Source of the DNA: Rhizophagus clarus | Lineage: Eukaryota > Glomeromycota > Glomeromycetes > Glomerales > Glomeraceae | Direction of reading: 5' to 3' | Length of the DNA stretch: 64,000 nucleotides | Assembly: GCA_015698045.1 (NCBI GenBank) | Contig: BLAL01000053.1 | Coordinates: forward strand, 1,800,501-1,864,500 | Shown: positions 27,990 to 38,440 of the stretch, piece after piece | Numbering within the stretch: the stretch's first letter is position 1 | How the letters are laid out: each line of letters opens with the position of its first letter | Notes under the pieces: model-generated | The model's database searches: none | Seen by the model: only the letters and a program-made list of their open reading frames with translations | Told to the model about the DNA's origin: nothing | Made by a program: the position numbers and the translations under genes

Positions 27990-28093
27990 GAATTGCGAAG
28001 ATTATGTGAAGTTTTTTCCCGTTCTGAATGTCCTCGTGGAATACAAACTCGAATAGCTATTAATTTAGATCAAGGAACTCAGGATAATCTCAG
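27990..28093 (+). other. Coding-like fragment, unidentified
   Basis: An open stretch reads ELRRLCEVFSRSECPRG and then IQTRIAINLDQGTQDNL, with a balanced composition unlike the surrounding AT-rich DNA, and ends at a plausible splice donor. No matching neighbouring exon was found, so it may be a relic exon. Confidence 0.3.
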
Positions 28094-29431
28094 GTATTTT
28101 AAAGCTTGTCTAATAATAATAAAATTTATTTTTTCGTATGATGTGGATGCGTAATTATGTTGTTGAGTAAACAAAACATAACTTTGTAGAAATATGCCAT
28201 AATGATTGATCGAGAAGAGTCACTCTACTTACTCCAAAAGTTATCATTCTTGACAAACAAACATATTCCTAGACCGGAAGTCCGGAACTTTACAAGGAAT
28301 GATTTACAAAATAAAATAAATCAACATTTTAATAGTTCTACTTCATATCAATTAAAATATATAATATCTGGATCCACTTGATGACAAACACTCTAAATAA
28401 CTCTAAAAGGACTTAAATGAATCAATGTTCTTCAAAAATTGAATATCTGATTGAAACACTCTGATGTCACGTATGAAAGAATTCCGACGAGTCAGTGCGT
28501 GCTAATTTAGATAGTGATTCTTTTAGCCAATTCAAAACCAATTATTTTTACATTTGTTTTTCGTATAACTATGTTTTTCCAATCTAATGATTAACTGTTC
28601 ACATCACTAATATTAATTTACAAAATCTCTATCTATGCCATGTTAATATCCCACTCAATTAAAAGATAATTTAAAATCATCATCAATTCATATCTAATAT
28701 GAAGTGTGGATCTTTCAAAAAAATAATTATATAATAATTTATTACTAACATCTAATTTTTTTTAAACAGAAACATAATCGGTTCTTTTTTTTCTTTTTTT
28801 TTTTTTGATTCATATTCTTCATAAGAATAATAAGAATAACAAAATGTCAACAATCTACTTCTAATTAATCAACAATTACTCGATTATCTGATTTGTTATG
28901 AAAGTTCCCGAAATTTTGTTAATTATTCTATATTTTGGATCTTAAAAAGTGACATGAATTGTATCCTTTCTGAATTATAAAAAGTATTTTTTCGGTCCAT
29001 TCAATATTATGGATTAAATTGCCACGTAAATTTCCTTGGTTTGCTTATTCCAGAACTTATCCTTTATTAATAATGTTTCTAACCTGATATTTTTAATAAT
29101 ATATTAGATGTTATCTGTTATTCACATAATTTGAAATTAAATAAATTTTCAATATATTCTTCATTATTATTCTCATGAGTAAAAAAAAATACCTTATGAA
29201 GATTTTATTGAAGAAAATTTCAAGTGTCATTTTACAGAACAATCTCCAATTCCACAAACCTTCCGATATATTCAGGAATCGGGAGTATTAGTGGTACATA
29301 AATGAAAAAATTAAAGTACTAGCATTTAAATCTGAAGTTTGATAATTTAGTTCCTTGTTATAAGATATAGTATACAAAAATGGACTATCAAATTATGAAA
29401 GAAATAACACTCATATCTAATCCAGACTACA

Positions 29432-31074
29432 TCAATGTTTGCGTTTTTGTCTTTTAAAATTCTTTTTTGCCATTTGAAACTTATTATTTCGTTTCTTAAT
29501 TTTTGATGGATCAGATATTAATCCGTCAAATAGTTCATTACTTCCATTTCCGCTACGTTTAGATGATGACACCTTTAATTAAATTAATTTTAGTATCATT
29601 TTTTTTTTTCTTTTTGAAGAGAATAAAACGTAAAAATTAAAAAACTTAATTACCTCGACATCATCATCATCCGAAATATCTTGACGACGAAGTGATTCAT
29701 GTCTTAAGTTACGTTTATTAAGAACATTTGTACGTTCTTTCTCCGAAGCTTCGACATCTTTATGTAAAGCCGCGACACTACTAAAATCATTCAAATTCTT
29801 TTCGAAAAAAATAAATAAATAAATAAAGTAAATTGAAAAGAAAAGAAAAGAAAAATTAAATAAATAAAATAAGTAAACAATAAAATACCCCAAATTCATC
29901 TTCAAATTTTGGATTCTGTCTTAATTTCTTTAAATCTTTTTTAGAAAGGCTAAGTCTAATAAAATTTTCTTCCTCATAACGTGTTCTTTCTTCTAATTCA
30001 GCATCATTGTTCTTTTGAATAGAACCTATTAATGCTAATTCTTCAGGGCGATCATCGTATTCATCTATCAAATCTTTAATTAATCGAGATTTCGATGCTC
30101 TTGATTTTATCCTTGAATCTTCTTTTTCTCGCTTAGATTTTGAGCCTAATAAAAATTTTAAACCATTTTAACTAAATTGTTTATTTGAAACAAAAAAAAA
30201 ATTTGTTTCTCTTAATTGTAATAGTACCACTATCTTCATCGAAAAGTACGGGAGCCAATTTTGGTGCTTTATAAACTCCAGTATTGTTAACATCTGAAGC
30301 TAAATATAATTAATATTTGTTAAATTATAAGTTAAGTTCATCCTTATACTTTGATTAAGACATATAAATTAAATGTTACCATCATTTGAGTCGTCAGGTT
30401 TAGATACAAGGTCCTGTGGATTAGGTTTGAAGGACAGAGGATTCGATACTACATAAAAAGAACTTTATTTAACTTTCAAATAATTATCTTTCATCCCATC
30501 CCTTTTTTTTTTTTAAACTTACATGCAAAACTACTCCCACTTATATTTGTCAACTCATCATCATTAATAATAGTAGCTCTAATTAATTTATCAATTTGAT
30601 ATTTTAATTTTTGTTCTAAAGGTTTTAATTTTTCTAGAACAACCCTTAATTCAATTAAATTATCAACAACAGGATGATTTTGTATTGATTGACCATTTAA
30701 TTTCATATAAATTATAAAAGTTAAAGATGTAATATATTCTAATAATGTATGATATTTTACTTCAAGTAATGATATTCCTTGATTTGTTTTTATTTCATGA
30801 TTTTTTATTCTATTTTAATAATAAAAGTAAAAACAGAACAGAAATAAATTAAAAAAGTTCAAAATAAAAAAAGAAAAAAATTTTTTAATATGATTTACCT
30901 TGTTGTAACAGAAGAAAGTTGTTCTTTTACTTCTTTAACTTTTAATTTTAATTCATTTATTAATTTAATAAATTTAGAAATTTCATTGGTGTTCTTTTCT
31001 TGTGATGATGAATTATTATCTTTAATTTCTTCTGAAATGATATTATTTAAAGAATTTTCTATTTGATCGTTCAT
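29432..31074 (-). CDS. NGDN/LCP5: Neuroguidin / Lcp5 (Sas10/Utp3/C1D family), 381 aa
   Basis: Minus-strand exons 30899-31074, 30523-30809, 30380-30448, 30228-30299, 29889-30145, 29654-29797 and 29432-29572 join in frame to 381 residues. The N-terminal Sas10/Utp3/C1D helical domain is clear: GISLLEVKYHTLLEYITSL, YMKLNGQSIQNHPVVDNLIE, LRVVLEKLKPLEQKLKYQID and KLIRA. Then LSFKPNPQDL, a charged linker, RPEELALI, and a very basic C-terminus (KKNFKRQKRKH) as in family members. Lcp5/neuroguidin is part of the SSU processome that makes 18S rRNA in the nucleolus; animal neuroguidin also binds eIF4E. The start at 31074 begins MNDQIENSLNNII, 270 bp from the divergent Pam18 gene. Confidence 0.92.
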
Positions 31075-31345
31075 TTTTATTTTTTTAAGGAAAAAAAAAA
31101 AAAAATTTCGAGAAAAAAATTTTTATGTAATACAATGAATGATCTAATCTAAAAAGCATTGTTTGTCACATGATCTGTCATTCAAACGATTATAAATACA
31201 CATCCAATTCAATTCTTTTTTTAAAAAAAAATCAAGACATAAAAAAAACTTTATTTTTTAAACCAGTAGATCTTTCCTTCATACAAAAAAAAAAAAAGTA
31301 GGCAGCTCAAAGATTATCAAGGTTTAAATAGAAAAAAAAAAGAAT

Positions 31346-31852
31346 ATGGTAAATAACTTATCAAGGAATATAAAAAAAAAAATTTTTTTTTTTTCTTTAA
31401 TTAACAATAATAAACTTAATTTAATTGATCTAGTCAACACCATTACTCATCGGGTTAGGAGTAGCAGTAGCAGCAACAGCTGGTAGAGTTGCAATAAAAG
31501 CCGCACAGAAGTATAACCCATCAGGAACTTTAAGAGGTGTGGGTAGTAAATATTATAAAGGAGGATTTGATGTTGAAATGAATAAACGTGAAGCTGCTTT
31601 AATTTTGGGTTTAAAGTATGTTTTTTATTAAAAAAAAAAAAAGAGTTTCTTAATGATTTTTTATTGATATATAATAATTTTTTATTTTTTTTTTAATTTC
31701 ATAACAGAGAAACTGGTATTAATAGAGCTAAAATTAAAGAAGCTCATAGAAGAATTGTGTTGCTTAATCACCCTGATCGAGGTGGTTCTCCTTATTTAGC
31801 CAGTAAAATCAATGAGGCTAAAGAATTTCTGGATAAAGCTGTTAGAACATAA
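31346..31852 (+). CDS. PAM18/TIM14: Pam18/Tim14, mitochondrial import-motor J-protein (3 exons, 109 aa)
   Basis: The first coding exon is just the ATG (31346-31348), directly followed by a GTAAAT donor; exons 31434-31615 and 31708-31852 complete a 109-residue protein. Residues about 5-19 are the membrane segment ([15 protein letters not shown]), followed by the typical matrix linker [20 protein letters not shown] and a J domain with HPD at 83-85 ([20 protein letters not shown]). This J-protein stimulates mitochondrial Hsp70 at the TIM23 channel. The ATG-only exon fits the family N-terminus (M, then S/A-T-P-L) and no in-frame ATG exists at the start of exon 2. Animal DNAJC19 has a comparable very short first exon. 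Confidence 0.93.
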
Positions 31853-32341
31853 CGCAAGAAAAAACTTTTGTCTTTTCACAAAAATTATATTTATATTAAT
31901 GTAATACAACAATTATTATTTATCTTACAAGATTAGTTAAAAAATATTAAATTACAAACCATAAAAGAGAACATACATTACTTACTTGAATTTGATAACC
32001 GGTACTTAAGGAAAAAATAATTTTCTTTGTTAATTTTATTATTTATATTATTTTCCGTACTTCAAAAAAAATTTTCATTTCATCACATGTAGTCTTCCGG
32101 AAGACTTAATTCATTATTTTATGAAATGGAATTTTTCAGAAACATTTTTCTTAAATTGTATTAATAAATAAACGCCTTATATTTTAAAATAAATTTTTGC
32201 AAAAATGGGATAAACCAAGTAGATTATTTAATGAATTGTAAAATAAACTTTATTCATATAATATAATACATTTTTAGTTAAATAATCAAAAAAAGGTCGA
32301 TTAAAGATAAAATAAAGAATTTATATCTGTAACAGTGTAAA
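31853..32341. other. Intergenic boundary between housekeeping and repeat-rich halves
   Basis: The end of this stretch (from about 32130, with TTTCAGAAACATT) already resembles the 3' flank shared by the short-protein family copies, so the duplicated unit probably begins here. No other gene seen. Confidence 0.45.
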
Positions 32342-32748
32342 TCATATTAACAAATTAGCCAAGAGAATTGTAAATGATTCGTTTGAATTTTGCTGAAATT
32401 GAGTTTGCGAATTATCGATAAGAGAAGTAAAAACTTGTTGAGATTGATTATTATGTATATCTAAATTATCAAAATTTTCGTAAAGAGATGAATATGGTGA
32501 AGAATTTGGTATAATAATAATTTTGTATCCCGAAACTTGAAACCTAAAAACTTCAGAAGAATTATGATGCGCGTAGGTAGGCGAGGGGTTGCGTAGTTCT
32601 AGTTGTATCACGCGCAAAAGAGAACATGAGTTGTTGCTGAGTATCTTTTGCGGAAGGATAATCGACGTAATCGACGTAGTTGGAAGTGTTGTTCCGTTTG
32701 GAATGATTGATAATTGTCACTATTTTGCGAAGAACTATCGTAATCCAT
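32342..32748 (-). pseudogene. Short Q/N-rich protein family, copy A (broken)
   Basis: A degraded member of the family described at 33831. The C-terminal two thirds stay readable (SSEVFRFQVSGYKIIIIPNSS, SPYSSLYENFDNLD, DNSQTQFQQNSNESF), but the N-terminal part from the ATG at 32748 (MDYDSSSQNSDNYQ) is out of frame with it. The usual Thr-rich middle is shortened. Upstream DNA retains the family's leader (GTGTTTCGATCC-like) but the TATA-proximal block is partly deleted. Confidence 0.75.
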
Positions 32749-33830
32749 AGTTATGATTTGAATAGTGTGAATGTTTCGATCCTTCTATGGAGGAAAATTG
32801 TCCAGAGGCTTATGCTGAAAAATTTATATTTATGAAAGGTTTCTTTTCGTCAGAGGTCTTTTTATATGTAAGATTTGCGGTACACTTTATTTTATAATAT
32901 TACTATACAATATAAAATGACGAAAATGATGATGTTGCACGATATAATCTCAATATCGTAAGCCATGAAGTAAAACAAAACCGATGCAGGACCCCTTTGA
33001 ACCAAAATGGTCAAAGATTCGTGTTAAGACCGTACCTAAATGAACTCTAACTTCGGTATATTCAAATGTTGGAATTATATAAAACCTGAATAAAACCTGA
33101 AGTGCGAAAATGCGGAATGTTTATTAATTAAAATACATACATACACACATATATATATATTTTTTAACCAAATATTAATTCTTTTTCACCTTAATTATCA
33201 CATAATATGAAACATGGAGCTTTAAAAAAACCCAATTAAAAAAATTATTGGCTGTATTACACGTGATCAGTAGTGATGGTTATGATTTCAATCGATTTTT
33301 CTTATAACACACGTTAATTTCTAAATCACAGGAAAATGATACCTTTGTCTTTAAATAAAAATTGCAATGCTCTTTGATACCGCTCAAAATTAACACAAGG
33401 AAGTCAGAATGGTAGCTTGTTTTTGTTGAAATGTGGACGTAAGTGAATGTCAGAAACTCTGAAATAAAGGAAAATCTGCGTAAAAAAATTATTATACTAT
33501 TCTTGAAAATAATTATTTTATAAAGTTTACCTTTAAAATGTCGCAATCATTTCCACTTGTTAACGTAAGTACGTAACGACTAAAAAATTGAGAACATTAT
33601 TTGCACATTTATGAATTGGAAAATTTCAGAAACATTATTCATACTGTACAAATTGTATTCAATACTTATTTATTAAATATTTGAAATTAAAATTTCTTGC
33701 TTAACAACTGCTTAACACGTAGATTATTTAGTGAAAAATATAATTTATAAATAAACTTTATTTCAAAGTAAGATAATATAATAATAATACATTTAAATTA
33801 AATAAATATCCAAAAAGAATAAAATAATAA
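32749..33830. repeat. Flanking duplicated DNA of copies A and B
   Basis: Holds the leader and promoter remnant of copy A (32749-32880) and the roughly 500-bp 3' flank of copy B (about 33400-33830), which recurs next to copies C (35890-36234) and F (52095-52557). A 33280-33546 minus frame lies in this flank and is not supported as a gene. Confidence 0.55.
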
Positions 33831-34376
33831 TTAGTAGCGAAAGCTTCTAAAATCGACAAATGATTCGTTTGGGTTTTGTTGAAGTTGAGTTTGGGAATTA
33901 TCAATGACGATATTTGGAGAAGTAAAAACTTGTTGAGATTGAATTTGTGTATCTAAATTATCTAAATTCGTATAAAGAGAAGAATACGGAGAAGAATTTG
34001 GTATAATAATAATTTTGAATCCGGGAATTTCGAATCTAAAAACTTCCGAGAGATTTTGAGAAGAATTAGGAATCATATTGAGTGAATTAAGTTGGAAAGA
34101 GTTATCGTAACTATTGTGACTGTTATACTGCGGCGCGTAGGACGAGGGTTGCGTAGTTCTAGTCGTTGCATGTTCATCACCTACAAAAGAGAACATGGGT
34201 TGCTGTTGTTCAGTATAAGATGATAAAACAATATCATTATCCGTTGCGGAAGGATAATCGTTGTAGTTGGAAGTGTTGTATTGAGTATTTAACGAAGTTT
34301 GTTCCATTTGGAAAGATTGGGGTGATTGTAAGTTATTAGAATAGTAACTATCGTTATTTTGTGAATAATCCATCAT
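33831..34376 (-). CDS. Short Q/N-rich protein family, copy B (181 aa, intact)
   Basis: A single-exon 181-residue protein starting MMDYSQNNDSYYSNNLQSPQ. Composition is dominated by Ser, Gln, Asn, Tyr and Thr with no Cys or Trp. Layout: disordered N-terminus; a middle TEQQQPMFSFVGDEHATTRT; a Tyr/Asn-rich spacer; then the conserved block SEVFRFEIPGFKIIIIPNSS (about residues 109-128) followed by SPYSSLYTNLDNLD; then a Gln/Asn tail. No signal peptide, TM segment or known domain is visible. Nearly identical to copy D at 47297 on the opposite strand. It has its own TATA-type promoter and an AATAAA-type signal downstream. I do not recognise the family; it could be a lineage-specific fungal family with prion-like composition. 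Confidence 0.65.
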   Translation of the reverse strand: MMDYSQNNDSYYSNNLQSPQSFQMEQTSLNTQYNTSNYNDYPSATDNDIVLSSYTEQQQPMFSFVGDEHATTRTTQPSSYAPQYNSHNSYDNSFQLNSLNMIPNSSQNLSEVFRFEIPGFKIIIIPNSSPYSSLYTNLDNLDTQIQSQQVFTSPNIVIDNSQTQLQQNPNESFVDFRSFRY

Positions 34377-34493
34377 ATATTTAGTTTAATTTGAATAACG
34401 TGTGTTTCGATCCTTTTGTGGAGGAAATTTTTATAGAGATTTATTTATGACAAAATAAATTTATATTGTAATTGTTACGAAAGGTTGCTTTTG

Positions 34494-34524
34494 TCAGCGA
34501 ATAAGTTGGTCTTTTTATATATTT
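34494..34524 (-). promoter_or_regulatory. Family promoter block of copy B
   Basis: Reading toward the gene: TATATAAAAAGACCAACTTA then TTCGCTGAC. The TATA element is about 140 bases before the ATG, and the same block precedes copies C, D and F. Confidence 0.6.
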
Positions 34525-36234
34525 TTTTTTTTTTATCTACATCCATCCCTGGTGTTGATCTATCTATATCCTGTTATATATTTTTTTTTTTCGTTGAACA
34601 TGAATGTGGTAAAAAGGACTTACCAAAAATAATTTTTGTTAGATTTGTTAGATTTGTTTGATTTTCTTATAAAGTAGTTTGCTGATTGCACAAAATTTTC
34701 AGCCTCCTTAAAATATGCTTACCTAAAATTGATTCTTTTTCAAAACAACAGGTTGTGCTTATACATAATAGTTCAATTAAGAATAATCCCCTAATCTAAA
34801 ATAAAATAAAATGTAAAAATAAAAACAATACTACAACGATAAACAAAAAAAATATCTAAATGCGTCATCGACATGCTTTTTACCTGGTATAGTATCGCCA
34901 ACAATTATTTTTTTTGATCAACCCCTGATTTAAAATCTGTGAAAAAAAAAAAAATTAACAAGCTAAACGATAAAATATATTATACGTACAGTAACTTGAA
35001 CCGCAGTAATTGTAGCCAACCCAATTTATAATCAAAATTTAATATGATTTTATTAAGGAAGAGAAAAGCATTGAGTTGTTTCTTTATTAACGTTTTATAT
35101 GTAATTTTATTTAAAGTTCCTTGCGCTGAAACTGGAAAAGTTCGGTGTATAGAAATACAATCTAATAATTAATGTTCGGAATATAAAACCAGAAATTTAA
35201 AGTACAGATTTGTAAAATTGGTTCGTACGGAAATAACCTCTGTCCGCAGAAGAACCATTATTGAAAGCGCAGCGTATTCAAGGAACAAAAAAAATACCGT
35301 TCTTTTTCACCTTATTTATCATATCCTAATGAGCTTTTTTTTAACAAAATATTTATGTTCATTATAGAATACTGAATTGAATTATTACTTAAAAGTTTTT
35401 TATTATACGTGACGTCGTGACGTCCCCTATACTATATTACTCTCCAAGTCAGTTGACTCGTTACCCGTTCACAGCAAAGATGAGTGCCTCTTGATCGGAT
35501 AATTAATTTGTAATTAAATTATAACAAAAAAAATTCATAAAATCTACTGTAAGTGTAATAGTGTATTGCATTTTACAAGGAAGAATAATATCGTTGAAAT
35601 ATATTGGGTTTCTATATATAAATAATTAAGAGTCGGTGAATATTTTAAAGAAAACTCCAAAATTAATACACGTAATCATCAGATTTCCACAAATTATATT
35701 CGGTTCTTTCTAGATTGCATTAACCATAATAAAAGTTGCTTTAACGATTCAAGCTGTTGAGTTTATATTCAAATCCTATTTTTAAATATCAACATATTAA
35801 CATACGATAATGTGAATTTTTCCTAATATTCTTTGATATCGTTCAAAGTTAATATAAAGGTTTAAAGGAATTTCACTTTTAAAACGTTAATTATATTCTG
35901 TTTACTTTTTGAAATATACAGTAAATATCAGAAATTCTGAATAGAAAACCATATTCGCCAAAAATTATTGTAAGTCCGGAACAAAAATTTCGTACCAACA
36001 ATTTATCGATTTTTAAATACCGGCCAAAATTAATCATAATTTTTGGCAAAAGAATTAACAAAATTTTCACATTTACTTTGTAACACGAGAAACACGTAGA
36101 TTAATTAATAAAAAGTATAAATTGTAAATAAACTTTATTTCAAATAAGATAACAATACATTTAGATTAATAGAAAAAGATCAAAAATAAAAAAAAAAATA
36201 ATAATTGAACACAAAAATATATCTATCACACATA
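34525..36234. other. Non-coding interval between copies B and C
   Basis: Contains the segmental duplication (35050-35770) and the shared 3' flank of copy C (about 35890-36234, with AATAAACTTTATTTCAAAT-like polyadenylation sequence). No gene recognised. Confidence 0.45.
35050..35770. repeat. Segmental duplication, copy 1 (direct repeat of 48040-48950)
   Basis: Long stretches match 48040-48950 in the same orientation, for example AGTGTATAGAAATACAATCT-like sequence, CCATTATTGAAAG, TATTCAAGGAACAAA, CTCCAAGTCAGT and CGTTACCCGTTCACAGCAAA. The two copies differ by substitutions and by a roughly 110-bp block at 48483-48590 present only in the second. No coding frame is evident in either. Confidence 0.75.
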
Positions 36235-36776
36235 TTAGCCGTGCAAGTTGCTAAAATTGTTAAATGATTCGTTTGAATTTTGTTGAAGTTGAGTTTGGGA
36301 ATTATCAACGACGATTTTTGGAGAAGTAAAAACTTGTTGAGATTGAATTTGTGTATCTAAATTATCTAAATTCGTATAAAGAGAAGAATACGGAGAAGAA
36401 TTTGGCATAATAATAATTTTGTAACCTGGGACTTCAAATTTAAAAACTCTAGAATGACTTTGAGAAGAATTAGGAATCATATTGAGTGAGTTAATTGAGA
36501 AAGGGATATCGTAACTATTGTAACTGTCATGCTGCGGCGTGTGAGCAAGAGGTTGCGTAGTTCTAGTTGTAGCATATTCATCACTCACAAAAGAGAACAT
36601 GGGTTGCTGTTATTGAGTATATGATACTGGAACAATATCATTATCCGCTGCGGAAGGATAATCGACGCAATCGACGTATGGAATATTTGATGAAAATTGT
36701 TCCGTTTGGAATGATTGAGATGATTGTAAATTATTATAATTGTCGTTATTTTGTGAAGAACTAACATAATCTATAG
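36235..36776 (-). pseudogene. Short Q/N-rich protein family, copy C (broken)
   Basis: From 36600 down the frame is open and typical (MFSFVSDEYATTRTTQP, FKFEVPGYKIIIMPNSS, SPYSSLYTNLDNLD, DNSQTQLQQNSNESF). Upstream, the reading frame is shifted and the expected initiator codon is ATA rather than ATG (36774-36776), so the full protein cannot be made. A shorter product from the Met at 36600 (121 aa) would keep the conserved block. The promoter block is still present at about 36876-36905. Confidence 0.75.
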
Positions 36777-36875
36777 TTATGTTTTGAATAGTGTGATCTT
36801 TCTGTGGAGGAAAATTTCCCAGATGCTTATGATGAAATAATTTATATTGTAGTTGTTATGAAAGGTTACTTTTTG

Positions 36876-36905
36876 TCAGCGAATAAGTTGGTCTTTTTAT
36901 ATATT
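36876..36905 (-). promoter_or_regulatory. Family promoter block of copy C
   Basis: Same TATA plus GACCAACTTATTCGCTGAC arrangement as copies B and D, retained although the coding region is broken. Confidence 0.55.
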
Positions 36906-37108
36906 TTTCTTTATCGAATACAAGAGAAAATGCAAATAGACTCTTTTTTGTATGAATGCTTTTAATAGGTATCACCAAGATCAGCCCAAGAGTAGAGGGA
37001 AGTAACTTCCGTAGTATTTTGTCGGATACGCTCACAGTTAGTGGGTAAGATTAAAGACTTTAGTAAAGAAATTTTAAAGATACATCTAGGTGGGACAGCA
37101 GAATATTT

Positions 37109-37136
37109 ACAGTGGCGGCCAAATGTTTTGCATCAC
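37109..37136. mobile_element. Possible Tc1/mariner terminal repeat fragment
   Basis: TACAGTGGCGGCCAAATGTT followed by TTGCATCAC resembles the terminal inverted repeat of Tc1-like elements (TA, then CAGTGG-GGCCAAA). Only one end was found; it abuts a foldback element. Confidence 0.4.
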
Positions 37137-37138
37137 TC

Positions 37139-37487
37139 GGGACCGTTAAAGCGGATAGAATCACGTGACTTTAGAAAAAAAATTTTTTTTAATAAAACTT
37201 TTTATTATACACATAACCTTTCAAAACAAATATGTATTTTGCTTGTTCTGCAAGTTTACTTAGAGCACAAAATGAACTTTTGGATATGATCAGCAAAAAA
37301 TCATTTGCTCATATGTAAAGTCAAAAACAATGTTCAAAATCCACTTTTCCCCTAAGTAAACTTGCAGAGCAGGCCAAAATACACCTATTTTATGATTTTC
37401 AAGTTCACAATAATTTTAGTTTATAAAATATTTATTAAATCATAATAATTTTAAATCATGTGATACTATCCCGCTTTAATGCCCCCC
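37139..37487. mobile_element. Foldback MITE, GTTAAAGCGG terminal type (349 bp)
   Basis: The two halves are imperfect reverse complements across the whole element. Left end GGGACCGTTAAAGCGGATAG then AATCACGTGA; right end, complemented, GGGGGGCATTAAAGCGGGAT then AGTATCACATGA. Inner arms share TCTGCAAGTTTACTTAG. The terminal sequence matches the element at 51718. No clear target duplication and no protein; non-autonomous. Confidence 0.7.
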
Positions 37488-37930
37488 TTTTATTAGAATA
37501 GTAATAAACTAAATAAAATATGTGAAGTGCAAAAAATAAAAGCATTTTAATGTTTATTATACAAAAAAAAATTATTTTCAGGACGGCAACTTTTTTTGTT
37601 ACACACTATATATTTATACATTATAGTGTGAGAAATATTATTTGTAAACAATAAATTTATATAAACTGTTAATGTAATATTTTACCACAGATGAATATTT
37701 ATTCAAGTATAGTTTATAAAGCTCAATGACCAAACTTAGAAAATTAGAAAAAGAGAGTTTCATATAAATTTATTTCAAATTATCCTCAAATAATTAGCTA
37801 AATCTGAATAATTTCAGATATCTTAAATCTGATTGTACTGTGAATTTAGGATAATGAATTTCAATCTGATAAATATAGTTTGATCATTAATTAAATTTTT
37901 TATTAATCTCCATATAATAATACTACAATA
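37488..37930. other. AT-rich DNA between two MITEs
   Basis: No coding signal, repeat arm or RNA gene recognised. Confidence 0.35.
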
Positions 37931-38090
37931 TGAGAGTTCATTAGTAGAAAAGAGGGAAATCACTTTTATTTATTACTAATTTTAATTATTAAGCTAATTT
38001 TGTTTACATTACTGAGATCAGTAGAGTAGTTCATTTATTTAAACTTTGACCAAAAAAGAGATTTCTCCCTTTTCTACTAATGAGTTCCCA
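37931..38090. mobile_element. TA-flanked MITE (160 bp, Tc1/mariner-like)
   Basis: Terminal inverted repeats of about 30 bp: left TGAGAGTTCATTAGTAGAAA, right (complemented) TGGGAACTCATTAGTAGAAA, both continuing AGRGRGAAAT. TA dinucleotides flank both ends (37929-37930, 38091-38092), the target duplication of Tc1/mariner elements. No coding capacity. Confidence 0.7.
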
Positions 38091-38092
38091 TA

Positions 38093-38440
38093 TAATGATA
38101 AAATTTAATAAGTCTTTAAATACAGATAGAATTTGTTAAACTTATTCTACTAAATGTTTTTACACCCAATTGGGAATGAGGAGTAAATAATAATAATAAC
38201 AAATAGTCAAATTACTTATTGTTATTTTCAAAATGGTTGATTACAAAATGATGTGATACAAGATCTATCCAATAAAATCAGTGCAAAAATCATGAAAAAA
38301 AATCATGTTTCTTTAAAAATGACAACTCCTTATTACTTGTTTTTTATGTCAACAATATTTATATTGCAGAAAAAAATTTATCTATTATAACATATCAATG
38401 TTTGATTTAAAAAAAACTCACATTAAAAAATACAGGAAAA
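38093..38440. other. AT-rich DNA, no gene seen
   Basis: Spacer between the TA-flanked MITE and the decayed gene that follows. Nothing recognised. Confidence 0.35.

Larger units (their letters stand above)
27259..29431. other. Gene-poor 2.2-kb interval with a hairpin and one coding-like fragment
   Basis: AT-rich DNA between convergent genes. It holds an imperfect inverted repeat (27439-27540) and a 104-bp stretch (27990-28093) that reads ELRRLCEVFSRSECPRG in plus frame with a possible donor (CAG|GTATTT) at its end. The rest shows no coding pattern. Confidence 0.45.

Noticed and set aside
33280-33546. Minus frame of 88 codons between copies A and B
   Set aside because: Lies in the shared non-coding 3' flank of the short-protein unit and is not open in the other copies.
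37041-37289. Plus frame across the Tc1-like end and foldback element
   Set aside because: Spans element boundaries and the palindrome; no protein resemblance.
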